Shown here: positions 1-8,524 of the stretch, piece by piece
How the letters are laid out: each line of letters opens with the position of its first letter
Position numbering within the stretch: position 1 is the stretch's first letter
NCBI GenBank assembly: GCA_020401865.1
Contig: JADCAS010000011.1
Location: forward strand, 186,001 to 250,000
Direction: 5' to 3'
DNA from: Phenylobacterium sp.
Lineage (GTDB): Bacteria; Pseudomonadota; Alphaproteobacteria; Caulobacterales; Caulobacteraceae
DNA length: 64,000 bases
Position numbers and translations under genes: made by a program
Notes under the pieces: model-generated
Seen by the model: the letters and a program-made list of their open reading frames with translations, nothing else
The model's database searches: none
Told to the model about the DNA's origin: nothing

Positions 1-251
1 TCGCCCAGCCAGTCCGACCCCTTGACGGTGTCGTACATGTGCCAGCGCCAGTCATCTTCGCCCATATTGCCAAGGCTGGCCGAGATGCCGCCCTGGGCCG
101 CCACGGTATGAGACCGGGTCGGGAAGACCTTGGTGATGCAGGCCGTCTTCAGGCCTGCCTGGGCGCAGCCCAGGGCCGCCCGCAGGCCGGAGCCCCCAGC
201 GCCCACCACGACGACGTCGAACTTGTGATCGATGAATTCGTAAGTGGCCAT
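1..251 (-). CDS. sdhA: Succinate dehydrogenase flavoprotein subunit (N-terminal part, cut by window edge)
   Basis: This is the catalytic FAD subunit of complex II, which oxidises succinate to fumarate at the inner face of the cytoplasmic membrane. Only the first 83 codons are present; the gene runs off the left end. The ATG lies at 251. The N-terminus shows the FAD dinucleotide-binding motif [13 protein letters not shown] (about residues 14-26) and the SHTVAAQGG segment that carries the FAD-linked histidine. It follows sdhD with a gap of only four bases, so it is the third gene of a sdhC-sdhD-sdhA operon read from the promoter at 1100-1126. sdhB is expected further left. Confidence 0.97.
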   Translation of the reverse strand, partial: MATYEFIDHKFDVVVVGAGGSGLRAALGCAQAGLKTACITKVFPTRSHTVAAQGGISASLGNMGEDDWRWHMYDTVKGSDWLG

Positions 252-255
252 GACG

Positions 256-645
256 TCAGAGAGCGCCTCCGAGCGCGACCTTGAGGACGGAGAAGACCGC
301 CAGGGCGGTCAGGAGAACGGCGAGGAAGAGGTTGAGGATCAGAAGGGCCGACCGACCGAGCATCTTGTGCATGTAGTCTTCGATGATCACCCGGGCGCCG
401 GCGTGCATGTGCCAGCCGGAAACCACGAGGACCAGGACGATCATCACGGCGTTGACCGGATAGGTGACAAAGGCCACAGCGCCGTCATAGCCGGTCCGGG
501 AGATCACCAGGGCGGCGTAGATCATCCAGAAGGTCAGCGGGATCAGAGCGATGGCGCTGACACGTTCGGCGACCCAGTGCGCCGCGCCATGGCCGGCGGC
601 GCCGTTGCCGCGGGCCCGGGAAAGAGGGGTCCTGAAATCAGTCAT
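256..645 (-). CDS. sdhD: Succinate dehydrogenase membrane anchor subunit
   Basis: A 129-residue membrane anchor of complex II that, with SdhC, holds haem b and the quinone site. Three hydrophobic segments are visible after a charged N-terminus ([20 protein letters not shown], the stretch [20 protein letters not shown], and a C-terminal leucine-rich helix). The [15 protein letters not shown] segment supplies the conserved histidine and tyrosine of this family. The ATG at 645 was chosen because an upstream extension would run through the sdhC stop. It starts 8 bases after sdhC ends and is followed at once by sdhA, so the three are one transcript. Confidence 0.95.
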   Translation of the reverse strand: MTDFRTPLSRARGNGAAGHGAAHWVAERVSAIALIPLTFWMIYAALVISRTGYDGAVAFVTYPVNAVMIVLVLVVSGWHMHAGARVIIEDYMHKMLGRSALLILNLFLAVLLTALAVFSVLKVALGGAL

Positions 646-653
646 GCTGGGCC

Positions 654-1043
654 TCACTGACCGAGCCCGATGGCCCAGACGATCACTGTGGCCACCACGG
701 AGAAGGCCATGGCCATGACCCCGGACTGGTAGGAAGTCGTCACCGACAGGCCCAGCCCCGCATCCCAGAACAGATGCCGCAGGCCGTTGGCGAGGTGGTA
801 GAAGACCGAGAGGGTCAGGCCCACCAGGACCAGGCGGCCGGGGGGCGAGGCCATCAGGTCCGTGAACCCCTGGTAGGCGTCGGGGCCGGCGCCGAGGGCC
901 AGGGCCCAGGCGGTCACAATGACGGCGCCACCATACAGCGCCACGCCCGTGGCCCGGTGCAGGATGGAGGTGAACATGGTCAGGTGCCAGCGCCACACCT
1001 GCAGGTGCGGCGACATGGGTCGTTCTCGAACGGGTGCGGTCAT
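654..1043 (-). CDS. sdhC: Succinate dehydrogenase cytochrome b556 subunit
   Basis: A 129-residue cytochrome b subunit of complex II. The family signature S-x-x-H-R-x-T-G is present as SILHRATG (residues 26-33; Ser26 and Arg30 line the quinone site), and the haem-ligand region HLANGLRHLFWD lies near residues 82-93. Three transmembrane helices are apparent. It is the first gene of the sdh operon; a good housekeeping promoter lies 57-83 bases upstream of the start. Confidence 0.95.
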   Translation of the reverse strand: MTAPVRERPMSPHLQVWRWHLTMFTSILHRATGVALYGGAVIVTAWALALGAGPDAYQGFTDLMASPPGRLVLVGLTLSVFYHLANGLRHLFWDAGLGLSVTTSYQSGVMAMAFSVVATVIVWAIGLGQ

Positions 1044-1099
1044 CGGCGTGTCCTGGCGAACCCCGGCGGACGCCCCCGCGTCCCGGGCCGGCTGTCTGC

Positions 1100-1126
1100 A
1101 TTTAAGCTTACGGGACCGAGTGTCAA
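1100..1126 (-). promoter_or_regulatory. Housekeeping-type promoter of sdhCDA
   Basis: Reading the minus strand, TTGACAC is followed after 12 bases by GCTTAAAT. This fits the Caulobacter housekeeping sigma-factor consensus (TTGaCgS, 10-14 bases, GCTANAWC). It sits just upstream of sdhC, so it is the likely start of the sdh transcript. The assignment is from sequence match only. Confidence 0.6.
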
Positions 1127-1165
1127 CGAAGGCTTTTCAATCTGATAGGGCGCCGTCGCGGCAGC

Positions 1166-2284
1166 TTAAGGCCGGTCGGCGAGCCAGTCGGCGGACCGCA
1201 TCTCCTGCAGGCGGGAGGCCGTGCGCTCGAACTCGAAGGCCCCGTCGCCGGCAGGATAGAGCCGGACCGGCTCGGCCTCCGCCAGGACGATCAGCCGGGT
1301 CCGCGCCTCATAGAGGGCGTCGATCAGGGTGACAAACCGGCGCGCCGCCTCCCGGCGGTCCGGGGTCAGCCGGGGCAGGTCCTCCAGGAAGACCGTGTGG
1401 AACCGCTCGGCCAGGGCCAGGTAGTCGTTCGGCCCCAGGGCCGCGTCGCAGAGCCGGGCGAAACCGGCCCGCACCAGCCCGCCGGCGGCGTCCGGGAAGT
1501 CGAGCCGGCGGCCCATGACCTCGATCGATTCCCCCTCGGCGGCTTCCGTCCCCAGCATGTCCCGCCACAGGGCGCCGAAGGTGCGGCGGTTGTCCGGGTC
1601 GATGGGCGAGAACCAGGTCCCCGCCGCCCTGAGACGGTCCAGGCGGTAGTCGTGGGGGCCGGCCACCGAGACCACCTCGACCCGCGACTTCAGGAGTTCG
1701 ATGAAGGGCAGGAAAAGCTGCCGGTTGATCCCGTCCCGATAGAGGTCATCCGGCCGCCGGTTGGAGGTGGCGGCCAGGGTCACGCCCCGGGCGAACAGGG
1801 CCTCGAACAGCCGGCCCAGGATCATGGCGTCGGCGATGTCCGTGACCTGGAACTCGTCGAAGCAGATCAGGCTGGCGCTCCGCGCAACGAGGTCCGCGAC
1901 GGGCGGGACCGGGTCGTCGCCGCGCATCTGGCCGAACCGCGCCCTTCGGATCGCCGCGTCGCCCGAGCGCCAGGCCCCGATGAGCTCGTGGACCTCGCGC
2001 ATGAAGACATGGAAATGGGTGCGGCGCTTCCGCGCGACGGGGACGGTCTCGAAGAACAGGTCCATCAGCATGGACTTGCCCCGACCCACCGGGCCCCAGA
2101 GGTAGACGCCCCTTGCAGCTTCCGCCCGGCGGCGCAGGAGCCCCGCCAGGGGACCCGGACGCGCCGCGGAGAGGTCGGTCTCCAGGCGGACCAGAGCCGC
2201 CAGGCCGGCGGCCTGGGCGGGATCCGGCCGGAGCCGACCGTCGCGAACGCGATCCTCGTAGGCGGTCTGAAGGGCCGAACGCAT
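1166..2284 (-). CDS. zapE: Cell division protein ZapE / AFG1-family ATPase
   Basis: A 372-residue P-loop ATPase of the AFG1/ZapE family, related to the yeast mitochondrial Afg1 ATPase; in E. coli ZapE acts on FtsZ rings. The Walker A motif GPVGRGKS is near residue 65, the Walker B region LICFDEFQVTDIADAM near residue 140, and ATSNRRPDDLY, typical of the family, near residue 170. Length is normal. It lies upstream of and in line with the sdh operon, but the 122-bp gap with its own promoter makes separate control of sdh likely. Confidence 0.93.
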   Translation of the reverse strand: MRSALQTAYEDRVRDGRLRPDPAQAAGLAALVRLETDLSAARPGPLAGLLRRRAEAARGVYLWGPVGRGKSMLMDLFFETVPVARKRRTHFHVFMREVHELIGAWRSGDAAIRRARFGQMRGDDPVPPVADLVARSASLICFDEFQVTDIADAMILGRLFEALFARGVTLAATSNRRPDDLYRDGINRQLFLPFIELLKSRVEVVSVAGPHDYRLDRLRAAGTWFSPIDPDNRRTFGALWRDMLGTEAAEGESIEVMGRRLDFPDAAGGLVRAGFARLCDAALGPNDYLALAERFHTVFLEDLPRLTPDRREAARRFVTLIDALYEARTRLIVLAEAEPVRLYPAGDGAFEFERTASRLQEMRSADWLADRP

Positions 2285-2496
2285 ATCCTCCGCCTAGAGC
2301 CTCCGCCCTTCAGATGGAACCCTCGTGACCGGAAAAATGGGGACGCAACCGCGGGGTTCGGGCGCTTTTTCACCGAGGACGATGTGGCTGACCCGCCTTG
2401 GACCCCCCGGGTGCTAAGGACCGGCAGGCCCCGAAGAATTGCGCGCCCTGGCCGCACGTGATGCAGTGGCGATCCACGAAGCGCGGGAGAAGGCGC

Positions 2497-3303
2497 ATGC
2501 AGATCGTCGATCACAGGCTGAAGCCCGGCTGGTACAAGGCCTCGCCCCATCATGGCGGCGCGCTGGAGGCGCCGAGCCTGTTGGTCATGCACTTCACGGT
2601 GAGCGGGGCGGGGGCGAAGGGCGTTGCCGATTACTTCGTCTCACCGACCGCCAACGCCTCGGCGCACGTCGTGGTCGGCCGGGACGGAGACGTTCGACAG
2701 GTCGTCCCCTTCAACGTCAAGGCCTGGCACGCGGGCCGGTCGGTCTGGCGAGGCCGGCCCAACTGCAATGACTATGCGATCGGGATCGAGATCGACAACT
2801 GGGGCCGGCTGATGCGGACGGCGGACGGGCAGGTCCGAAGCTCGACCTCCCGCATCCTGGATCCCGCCCTCGCGGTCGAGATGACCCACAAGAACGAGAC
2901 CCGCCCCTGCCTCTGGGAAGTGTACGGCGAAACCCAGATGTCCGCCCTGGTGGCGGTCACCCGGGCGATCCTCGCAGCCTATCCCACGATCACCGAGATC
3001 GTCGGTCACGACGATATCTCCCCGGGCCGGAAGTCGGACCCCGGACCCGCCTTCCCCATGGGCCGCTTCGTGTCCCTCGTGGGCGGGCGTGGAGACGCCC
3101 CGGCCCTGACCCGGACCGTCGTCGCCTCGCGCCTGAACGCCCGGGTCGGCCCGGGCGTGCAGTTCGATACCCTCGGCGTCTTCCTCGCGGGAACCCGGGT
3201 GGAAGTCCTCTACGATTCGCCAGGTCCCTGGGCGCAGGTGAAGGGGGCCCTCGAAGGGGGCGACCAGGTCACCGCCTGGGTGGCCGACCAGTACCTGGCC
3301 TGA
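2497..3303 (+). CDS. AmpD-like N-acetylmuramoyl-L-alanine amidase with C-terminal SH3 domain
   Basis: A 268-residue predicted zinc amidase that cuts the bond between MurNAc and the stem peptide. The Amidase_2 fold is supported by MHFTVS (first zinc histidine, near residue 32), YAIGIEIDNWG near residue 95, and GHDDISPGRKSDPGPAF near residue 170, which carries the second histidine and the Asp ligand. The last 60 residues (SRLNARVGPGVQFDTLGVF onward) form a bacterial SH3 domain. The ATG at 2497 has GGGAGAAGG just upstream. An upstream ATG at 2461 would add a basic 12-residue leader. No signal peptide is seen with either start, so it may act in the cytoplasm on recycled muropeptides, or be released by another route. 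Confidence 0.85.
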   Translation: MQIVDHRLKPGWYKASPHHGGALEAPSLLVMHFTVSGAGAKGVADYFVSPTANASAHVVVGRDGDVRQVVPFNVKAWHAGRSVWRGRPNCNDYAIGIEIDNWGRLMRTADGQVRSSTSRILDPALAVEMTHKNETRPCLWEVYGETQMSALVAVTRAILAAYPTITEIVGHDDISPGRKSDPGPAFPMGRFVSLVGGRGDAPALTRTVVASRLNARVGPGVQFDTLGVFLAGTRVEVLYDSPGPWAQVKGALEGGDQVTAWVADQYLA

Positions 3304-3353
3304 CCCTACCGCAGGGTCGGGAGGGGCGCTTGCAGGGTCGCCAAAGAGATGAC

Positions 3354-3385
3354 TTGCATCAGAAAGAAATGCATGTGAATCTTTC
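3354..3385 (+). promoter_or_regulatory. Promoter and inverted-repeat operator of the RES-Xre pair
   Basis: TTGCAT (3354-3359) and GAATCT (3377-3382), 17 bases apart, form a plausible -35/-10 pair. Over it lies the inverted repeat GAAAGA (3362-3367) / TCTTTC (3380-3385), and a second one, TGCAT (3355-3359) / ATGCA (3369-3373). Xre antitoxins of this family usually repress their own promoter through such repeats. The elements are seen; the role is inferred. Confidence 0.4.
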
Positions 3386-3403
3386 ATGGAAAAGGTTACG
3401 TCC

Positions 3404-3784
3404 ATGAAGTTGCTCCAACCCGCCGCTGCCCATCCCGAAGCCGGCGCAGTTGTGACCAAGGCGGTTCTTCGCGCCGCCGACCGACTGGGAGTGACCGCAA
3501 GGGTCCTCGCAGCCGCCATAGGACTCAGCGAGGCGACTGTCTCGCGCATGCGCCGGAATGGATATGCCCTTGCGCCCGGCGACAAGGCGTTCGAGCTGGC
3601 GGTGCTCTTCGTGCGCCTGTCCCGGTCGCTGGACGCCATTACGGGCGGGGACGACAGGGTCGCGGCCAGCTGGCTGGCCAATCCCAATAGCGCCCTCGAC
3701 GGTCGACCTGTCGAAAAGCTTCAGACCGTCAGTGGACTCATGGATGTCATCGCCTATCTGGACGCGCGTCGCGCTCTCGTCTGA
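3404..3784 (+). CDS. Xre/MbcA/ParS-type antitoxin
   Basis: A 126-residue antitoxin that pairs with the downstream RES toxin. An N-terminal helix-turn-helix (TARVLAAAIGLSEATVSRMR, about residues 27-46) should bind the promoter. The C-terminal DUF2384 part (AASWLANPNSALDGRPVEKL, about residues 86-105) is the toxin-binding domain typical of MbcA/ParS/Xre antitoxins. The ATG at 3404 has AAAGG 8 bases upstream. The earlier in-frame ATG at 3386 has no ribosome site and overlaps the inverted repeat. Its 3' end overlaps the toxin start, so the two are translationally coupled. Confidence 0.88.
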   Translation: MKLLQPAAAHPEAGAVVTKAVLRAADRLGVTARVLAAAIGLSEATVSRMRRNGYALAPGDKAFELAVLFVRLSRSLDAITGGDDRVAASWLANPNSALDGRPVEKLQTVSGLMDVIAYLDARRALV

Positions 3785-4520
3785 GTTCCGGCGCCTTGAA
3801 GGCGCGTGCTGGCGGCTGGTGGAAGCCCAGCATCGGGTCTCGACCCTGAAACTGACCGACACCCTGGCCGAGCAGTCCCTCCTGGAGGACCTGATCGAGG
3901 CGACCAAGCCGGGGCTCCAGGAAGACGCTCGTGATCTGCACTACCTGTTGGCGACCCCGTTCCGGTACGGCGCAGTCTATCCGTCGGGATCCCGGTTCCG
4001 GCGCGCCGGGCGCACGCCGGGGGTCTTCTACGCCGCGGAAGACCCGATGACCTCCGTTGCAGAGATCGCTTTCTATCGGCTCCTGTTCTTCGCCGAGTCG
4101 CCCTCCACCCCCTGGCCGGAGAACGCCGCAGAGTTCACGGCGTTCTCGGCGGCGGTGTCGACAGGCCGGCTCCTCGACCTGACGTATGAACCGTTCCTGC
4201 AGGACGGCGCCCTCTGGGAGGATCTGACGGATTACAGCGCCTGCCAGGCCCTGGCCGACGCCGCCCGGGCCGTGGAAACCGAGGTGATCCGCTACCGGTC
4301 CGTCCGCGATCCCGGACAGGGCGCGAACCTCGCACTCCTCAAGAGAAGCGCTTTTGCGAGCCCGACGCCCGTCGACCGTCAGACCTGGCGGATTCGCTTG
4401 AGCGCCTTCGGGGTCCAGGCGCTGTGTGAATTCCCCGACCGGAGACTTGAGTTCCCCCGCGACGCCTTCGCCGCAGACCCCCGGATCGCGGGCCTGGACT
4501 GGGATCGAAGGGGTTCCTGA
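3744..4520 (+). CDS. RES-domain toxin (NAD+-degrading family)
   Basis: A 258-residue RES-family toxin; characterised members (MbcT, ParT, Res) deplete NAD+ or modify proteins with ADP-ribose. Support comes from GACWRLVEAQHR near residue 20, then the core SRFRRAGRTPGVFYAAED and TSVAEIAFYR (conserved Arg, Tyr and Glu), and LLKRSAFASPTP near residue 200. The ATG at 3744 overlaps the antitoxin by 41 bases. No better start exists, because the frame is closed off by clearly non-homologous sequence upstream. A spacer of about 40 residues between the N-terminal motif and the core makes it longer than minimal RES toxins. The frame appears intact. Confidence 0.87.
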   Translation: MSSPIWTRVALSSEFRRLEGACWRLVEAQHRVSTLKLTDTLAEQSLLEDLIEATKPGLQEDARDLHYLLATPFRYGAVYPSGSRFRRAGRTPGVFYAAEDPMTSVAEIAFYRLLFFAESPSTPWPENAAEFTAFSAAVSTGRLLDLTYEPFLQDGALWEDLTDYSACQALADAARAVETEVIRYRSVRDPGQGANLALLKRSAFASPTPVDRQTWRIRLSAFGVQALCEFPDRRLEFPRDAFAADPRIAGLDWDRRGS

Positions 4521-4526
4521 ACCGCC

Positions 4527-6038
4527 CTACCGCATGGTCGGGATGATAAAGGCGGAGTCTGCGACCTCGCCTTCCGGCCAGCGGGCGGTCACCGTCTTGA
4601 CCTTGGTGTAGAAGCGCACGCCGTCCATGCCGTGCTGGTTGGCGTCGCCGAAGGCCGACCGCTTCCAGCCGCCGAAGGTGTGATAGGCCAGGGGCACGGG
4701 GATGGGCACGTTGATCCCGACCATGCCGACATTGACGCGGGAGGCGAACTCCCGGGCGGCCCGGCCGTTGCGGGTGAAGATCGCCGTGCCATTGCCGTAG
4801 GCGTGGCGGGACGGCAGGGCCAGGGCGGACTCGAAGCTCTCGGCCCGCACCATCTGCAGGACCGGCCCGAAGATCTCTTCCTGGTAGCTCTTCATGTCCG
4901 GGGTCACCCGGTCGAAGAAGGACGGTCCGATGAAGAAGCCGTTCTCGAAGCCCTGCAGGCGGAAGTCGCGGCCGTCCACGACCAGCTCGGCGCCCTCGTC
5001 CACGCCCATCTGAATGTAGTCGGAGACCTTCTTCCTGTGGGCGGCGTTGACCACAGGGCCGTAGTGCGCGCCCTCATCGGTGGAGACGCCGACCTTCAAG
5101 GAAGCGATCTCGGCCACCAGCTTCTCGCGCAGGGCCTCGGCTGTACGCTCGCCCACTGGCACCACCACGGGCAAGGCCATGCAGCGCTCGCCGGCCGAGC
5201 CGAAGGCGGCGCCGGAGATGTCGCGCACCACCTGGTCGAGGTCGGCGTCGGGAAGGACGATGCCGTGGTTCTTGGCGCCGCCCATGGCCTGGACGCGCTT
5301 TCCCGCCGCCGCGCCGCGGGAATAGACGTACTGGGCGATGTCGGAGGAGCCGACAAAGCTGACCGCTGCGATCTCCGGATGGTCGAGGATGGCGTCGACC
5401 ATCACCTTGTCGCCCTGAACGACGTTGAGAACGCCCTTGAGGTCCAGACCCAGCTCGGCGCCGGCCTGCATGAACATCTCGGCCAGGCGCACCGGCACGC
5501 TGGGATCGCGCTCGGAAGGCTTCAGGATGAAGGCGTTGCCCACCGCGATGGCCACCCCCGACATCCACATCGGGATCATGGCCGGGAAGTTGAACGGGGT
5601 GATCCCCGCCGCAATCCCGAGCGGCTGGCGCATGGAATAGACGTCGATGCCCGGCCCCGCGCCCTCGGTGTACTCGCCCTTCAGGAGGTGCGGGACGCCG
5701 CAGGCGAATTCGATCACCTCCAGGCCGCGCTGGATGTCGCCCTTGGAGTCGGCGATGACCTTGCCGTGCTCGCTGGACAGAAGCTCCGCAAGGGACTGCA
5801 TATTGGCCTCGAGAAGGCGCTTGAACTCGAACATGACCCGCGCCCGGCGCTGCGGGTTCACCGCCGCCCAGGCCGGCTGGGCGCGCAGGGCCGACTGGAC
5901 CGCCAGATCCAGTTCATTAGGGGTCCCCAGGCCGACCCGGGCCTGGACCTCACCGATGTTGGGGTTGAAGACGTCGCCGAAGCGGCCCGAGGCGCTGGCG
6001 GCCGCCGCCCCGTCGATGAAGTGATGAATCTGGCGCAT
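4527..6038 (-). CDS. mmsA: Methylmalonate-semialdehyde dehydrogenase (CoA-acylating)
   Basis: A 503-residue aldehyde dehydrogenase that converts methylmalonate semialdehyde and CoA to propionyl-CoA and CO2 in valine (and inositol or pyrimidine) breakdown. MmsA-type features are the N-terminal IHHFIDG, the segment GITPFNFPAMIPMWM near residue 150, MGGAKNHGIVLPDAD near residue 255, and the catalytic cysteine in SAGERCMALPV near residue 285. The start at 6038 gives the family N-terminus; an ATG 11 codons upstream adds unrelated residues. It stands alone, diverging from the acyltransferase gene, with 97 bp between. Confidence 0.95.
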   Translation of the reverse strand: MRQIHHFIDGAAAASASGRFGDVFNPNIGEVQARVGLGTPNELDLAVQSALRAQPAWAAVNPQRRARVMFEFKRLLEANMQSLAELLSSEHGKVIADSKGDIQRGLEVIEFACGVPHLLKGEYTEGAGPGIDVYSMRQPLGIAAGITPFNFPAMIPMWMSGVAIAVGNAFILKPSERDPSVPVRLAEMFMQAGAELGLDLKGVLNVVQGDKVMVDAILDHPEIAAVSFVGSSDIAQYVYSRGAAAGKRVQAMGGAKNHGIVLPDADLDQVVRDISGAAFGSAGERCMALPVVVPVGERTAEALREKLVAEIASLKVGVSTDEGAHYGPVVNAAHRKKVSDYIQMGVDEGAELVVDGRDFRLQGFENGFFIGPSFFDRVTPDMKSYQEEIFGPVLQMVRAESFESALALPSRHAYGNGTAIFTRNGRAAREFASRVNVGMVGINVPIPVPLAYHTFGGWKRSAFGDANQHGMDGVRFYTKVKTVTARWPEGEVADSAFIIPTMR

Positions 6039-6135
6039 GGGATCGTCCTCGCTTGCCTGCCGGATACCCATAGGGGCTGGCGCCAGGTGAGCCTAGACCT
6101 TGCTTGCGCCCCCCGTGCGCGGGCATGCTGCATTC

Positions 6136-6987
6136 ATGAGCTCTAACGCCTCCGCCGGCTCCGGCGAGCACATTGTCGACGTGCTGATCGCCGAGCGGGC
6201 GCCGCGGCTGGCTGCGAGCCCGGCATGGCCGCTGGCCCGCCCCCTGCTCTACCGGCTCCTGAACTACCGCAGGGCCCGCCGGATGGCGGACGCCATCGCG
6301 CCCCTCCCCGGAATTGAGGCCCTTGAGCATGTCTCCCGCCTCCTGGAGGTGAAGGTGAAGGTGAGCGGTCTCGAGCGAATTCCGTCCTCCGGGCGGCTGG
6401 TCATCGTCTCCAACCACCCTACCGGAATCGCCGATGGGATCGCCGCCTGGGACACCCTGCGCGACCGTCGGCCGGACCTTTGCTTCTACGCCAACGCCGA
6501 CGCCCACCGGGTGGTCCCGGGCTTCTCCGATGTCCTTATCCCGGTGGAGTGGGTGGCGGCCAAGCGCACCCGTGAGCACACTCGCACCACCCTGCACATG
6601 ACCCGCCAGGCCATGGAGGCCGGGCGCGCCCTGGCCATCTTCCCCGCCGGTCGGCTGGCCCGCAGGACCCCGGACGGTCGACTTTGCGACCCGCCCTGGA
6701 TGAGCTCGGCCGTCTCCATCGCCCGTCGGCACGAGGCGCCGGTGGCGCCGGTCCATATGACCGGACCCTGGTCCACCCTGTTCCATGCCTTCGACCGGAT
6801 CTCGAAGGAGCTGCGCGACATCACCCTGTTCCACGAACTGCTCAACAAGCGCGGCGGGCGCTTCACCCTGACCGTGGGGCCGCTCGTGTGCCCCGACCGC
6901 CTCGGAGGCGACGCCGAGGCGGCCACCCTGGCCCTGAAGACCTATGTGGAGCAAATCCTGCCCGACGATCCGGACCGTCCGTTTTGA
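6136..6987 (+). CDS. PlsC-like lysophospholipid acyltransferase (hemolysin-type)
   Basis: A 283-residue member of the LPLAT acyltransferase superfamily, closest in pattern to the putative hemolysin / ornithine-lipid acyltransferase type. The catalytic motif appears as SNHPTGIADG (about residues 94-103; His and Asp spaced as in this subgroup), and IFPAGRLAR near residue 174 is the substrate-phosphate motif. No signal peptide; likely a peripheral inner-membrane enzyme. The ATG at 6136 is preferred over one 12 codons upstream that has no family-like sequence. It is the first gene of the tsaE-amgK-murU-addBA operon and overlaps tsaE. Confidence 0.8.
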   Translation: MSSNASAGSGEHIVDVLIAERAPRLAASPAWPLARPLLYRLLNYRRARRMADAIAPLPGIEALEHVSRLLEVKVKVSGLERIPSSGRLVIVSNHPTGIADGIAAWDTLRDRRPDLCFYANADAHRVVPGFSDVLIPVEWVAAKRTREHTRTTLHMTRQAMEAGRALAIFPAGRLARRTPDGRLCDPPWMSSAVSIARRHEAPVAPVHMTGPWSTLFHAFDRISKELRDITLFHELLNKRGGRFTLTVGPLVCPDRLGGDAEAATLALKTYVEQILPDDPDRPF

Positions 6988-7436
6988 ACCGCCTGCCCGC
7001 CCGCATCGCCCTGCCCGCCGAGGCCGACACCGAGGCCCTGGGCCGGCGCCTCGCCCCCCTCCTGCAGGCGAGTGAGGCCCTCTGCCTGAGCGGCGGCCTG
7101 GGCGTCGGGAAGTCCTGCCTGGCCCGGGCCCTGATCCGGGCCCTGACCACCCCGGACGAGGAGGCGCCGAGCCCCACCTTCACCCTGGTCCAGACCTATG
7201 CTGGGCCGGAGTTCGAGATCGCGCATTTCGACCTCTACCGGCTGGAAGACCCTGAGGAGGCCTGGGAGATCGGCCTGGAGGAGGCCCTGGAGCAGGGTGC
7301 AGCCCTGATCGAATGGCCGGAGCGTCTGGAAGGGCGTCTTCCCGCCGACCGACTCGATCTAGAACTCCGCGTCTCAGGCGCGGGCCGCACGGCGCGGCTG
7401 ACCGGACACGGGGCCTGGAAGGAGCGTGTAGAGTGA
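6984..7436 (+). CDS. tsaE: tRNA t6A37 threonylcarbamoyl transfer complex ATPase TsaE
   Basis: A 150-residue P-loop ATPase that drives the TsaBDE complex making N6-threonylcarbamoyladenosine at tRNA position 37. The Walker A motif GGLGVGKS is near residue 36, SPTFTLVQTY near residue 62 and AHFDLYRLEDPEE near residue 80, all diagnostic of the family. The start is a TTG at 6984 that overlaps the stop of the acyltransferase gene, giving the expected length. Its own stop overlaps the amgK start by four bases, so the operon is translationally coupled. Confidence 0.93.
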   Translation: MNRLPARIALPAEADTEALGRRLAPLLQASEALCLSGGLGVGKSCLARALIRALTTPDEEAPSPTFTLVQTYAGPEFEIAHFDLYRLEDPEEAWEIGLEEALEQGAALIEWPERLEGRLPADRLDLELRVSGAGRTARLTGHGAWKERVE

Positions 7437-8524
7437 CAGCGGAGCGGGACGCCCTGAAGGACGCCTTCCTGCGCGGTGCGGGCCTGGGCGAGGCGCGGCG
7501 CGCACCTCTGGCCGGTGACGCCTCCACGCGATCCTACGAGCGGCTGTTCCTGCCGGATGGACGCCGCCGGATCTTCATGGACCAGCCCCCGGTGGAATCC
7601 GCCGCCTGTCCGGCTGAGGCGGATGCACAGACCCGGCGGGCCCTCGGCTACAACGCCCTGGCCCGGCTGGCGGCCGGGCGGGTGGACGCCTTTGTCGCCG
7701 TGGCCGGCTGGCTGAACCGGGCAGGGCTCTCCGCGCCGCGGATCGAAGCCTTCGATGTCGACCAGGGCCTCGCGGTCATGGAGGACCTGGGCGACAATCT
7801 CTTCGGTCCCCGGCTCGCCGCCGGCGCCGACGAGGCGCAGCTCTATGAGGCTGCGATCGACGCCCTGGTCCGGATGCAGTCCACACCGGTCCCGGAGCGG
7901 CTGGGCGCGGAGGCGGGGCTGGACTGGCCGCTTTTGACCTATGACGCCCTGGCCCTTCAGACCGGCGCCGACATCCTGCCCGAATGGCTGCCCGCCTTGC
8001 GGCCGCAGGTCCGGATCGACGCCGCAGCCCTGTCGGACTGGGAGGCCCTCTGGCGGCCCATCCTGGCGCGGGGCGAGGCGGGAGCTTCGGTCTTCTGCCA
8101 CCGGGACTATCACGCTGAGAACCTGATCTGGCTGCCGGACCGCGAGGGGCCGGCCCGGGTCGGGATGGTGGACTTCCAGGACGCCGTCCTGGCCCACCCG
8201 GCCTGGGACGTCTCCATGCTTCTGCACGACGCCCGGCGGGACGTCTCCCCGGCCCTGTCGGAACGGATGCTGCAGCTCTACCTCGACCGCTCCCGTTATA
8301 CAGGGGATCTGCCGTTCGTCGCCGACTTCCACGCCCTGGGCGCCCTCAATATCTGCCGGATCATCGGTGTCTTCGCCCGGCTGGTCCGCCGGGATGGACG
8401 GCCGAAGTACGAGGCCTTCCTGCCTCGGATGTGGGGCTATCTGGACCGCTGCCTCGCCGACCCCGGCCTCGCAGATCTGCGTGTCTGGCTCGACGCCTGC
8501 GTCCCGGCGGAGGCGCGCCGGTGA
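7433..8524 (+). CDS. amgK: N-acetylmuramate/N-acetylglucosamine 1-kinase AmgK
   Basis: A 363-residue aminoglycoside-phosphotransferase-fold kinase that phosphorylates MurNAc (and GlcNAc) at the anomeric position in the peptidoglycan recycling route that bypasses de novo UDP-MurNAc synthesis. The N-terminal part has GDASTRSYERL and the catalytic loop is CHRDYHAENLIW (near residue 222), followed by VDFQDAVL. The GTG start at 7433 overlaps the tsaE stop. The next gene is MurU, the uridylyltransferase acting on its product; this pair is the strongest support for the substrate. Confidence 0.9.
   Translation: MTAERDALKDAFLRGAGLGEARRAPLAGDASTRSYERLFLPDGRRRIFMDQPPVESAACPAEADAQTRRALGYNALARLAAGRVDAFVAVAGWLNRAGLSAPRIEAFDVDQGLAVMEDLGDNLFGPRLAAGADEAQLYEAAIDALVRMQSTPVPERLGAEAGLDWPLLTYDALALQTGADILPEWLPALRPQVRIDAAALSDWEALWRPILARGEAGASVFCHRDYHAENLIWLPDREGPARVGMVDFQDAVLAHPAWDVSMLLHDARRDVSPALSERMLQLYLDRSRYTGDLPFVADFHALGALNICRIIGVFARLVRRDGRPKYEAFLPRMWGYLDRCLADPGLADLRVWLDACVPAEARR

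Noticed and set aside
256..1101. 281-codon minus frame reading through sdhC into sdhD
   Set aside because: Only its last 129 codons (from 645) are SdhD. The first part is out of frame with the real sdhC.
4632..6146. 504-codon plus-strand frame opposite mmsA, and similar long frames opposite rpsA and trpB
   Set aside because: All lie antisense to well-supported genes, have biased composition and no family motifs or ribosome sites.
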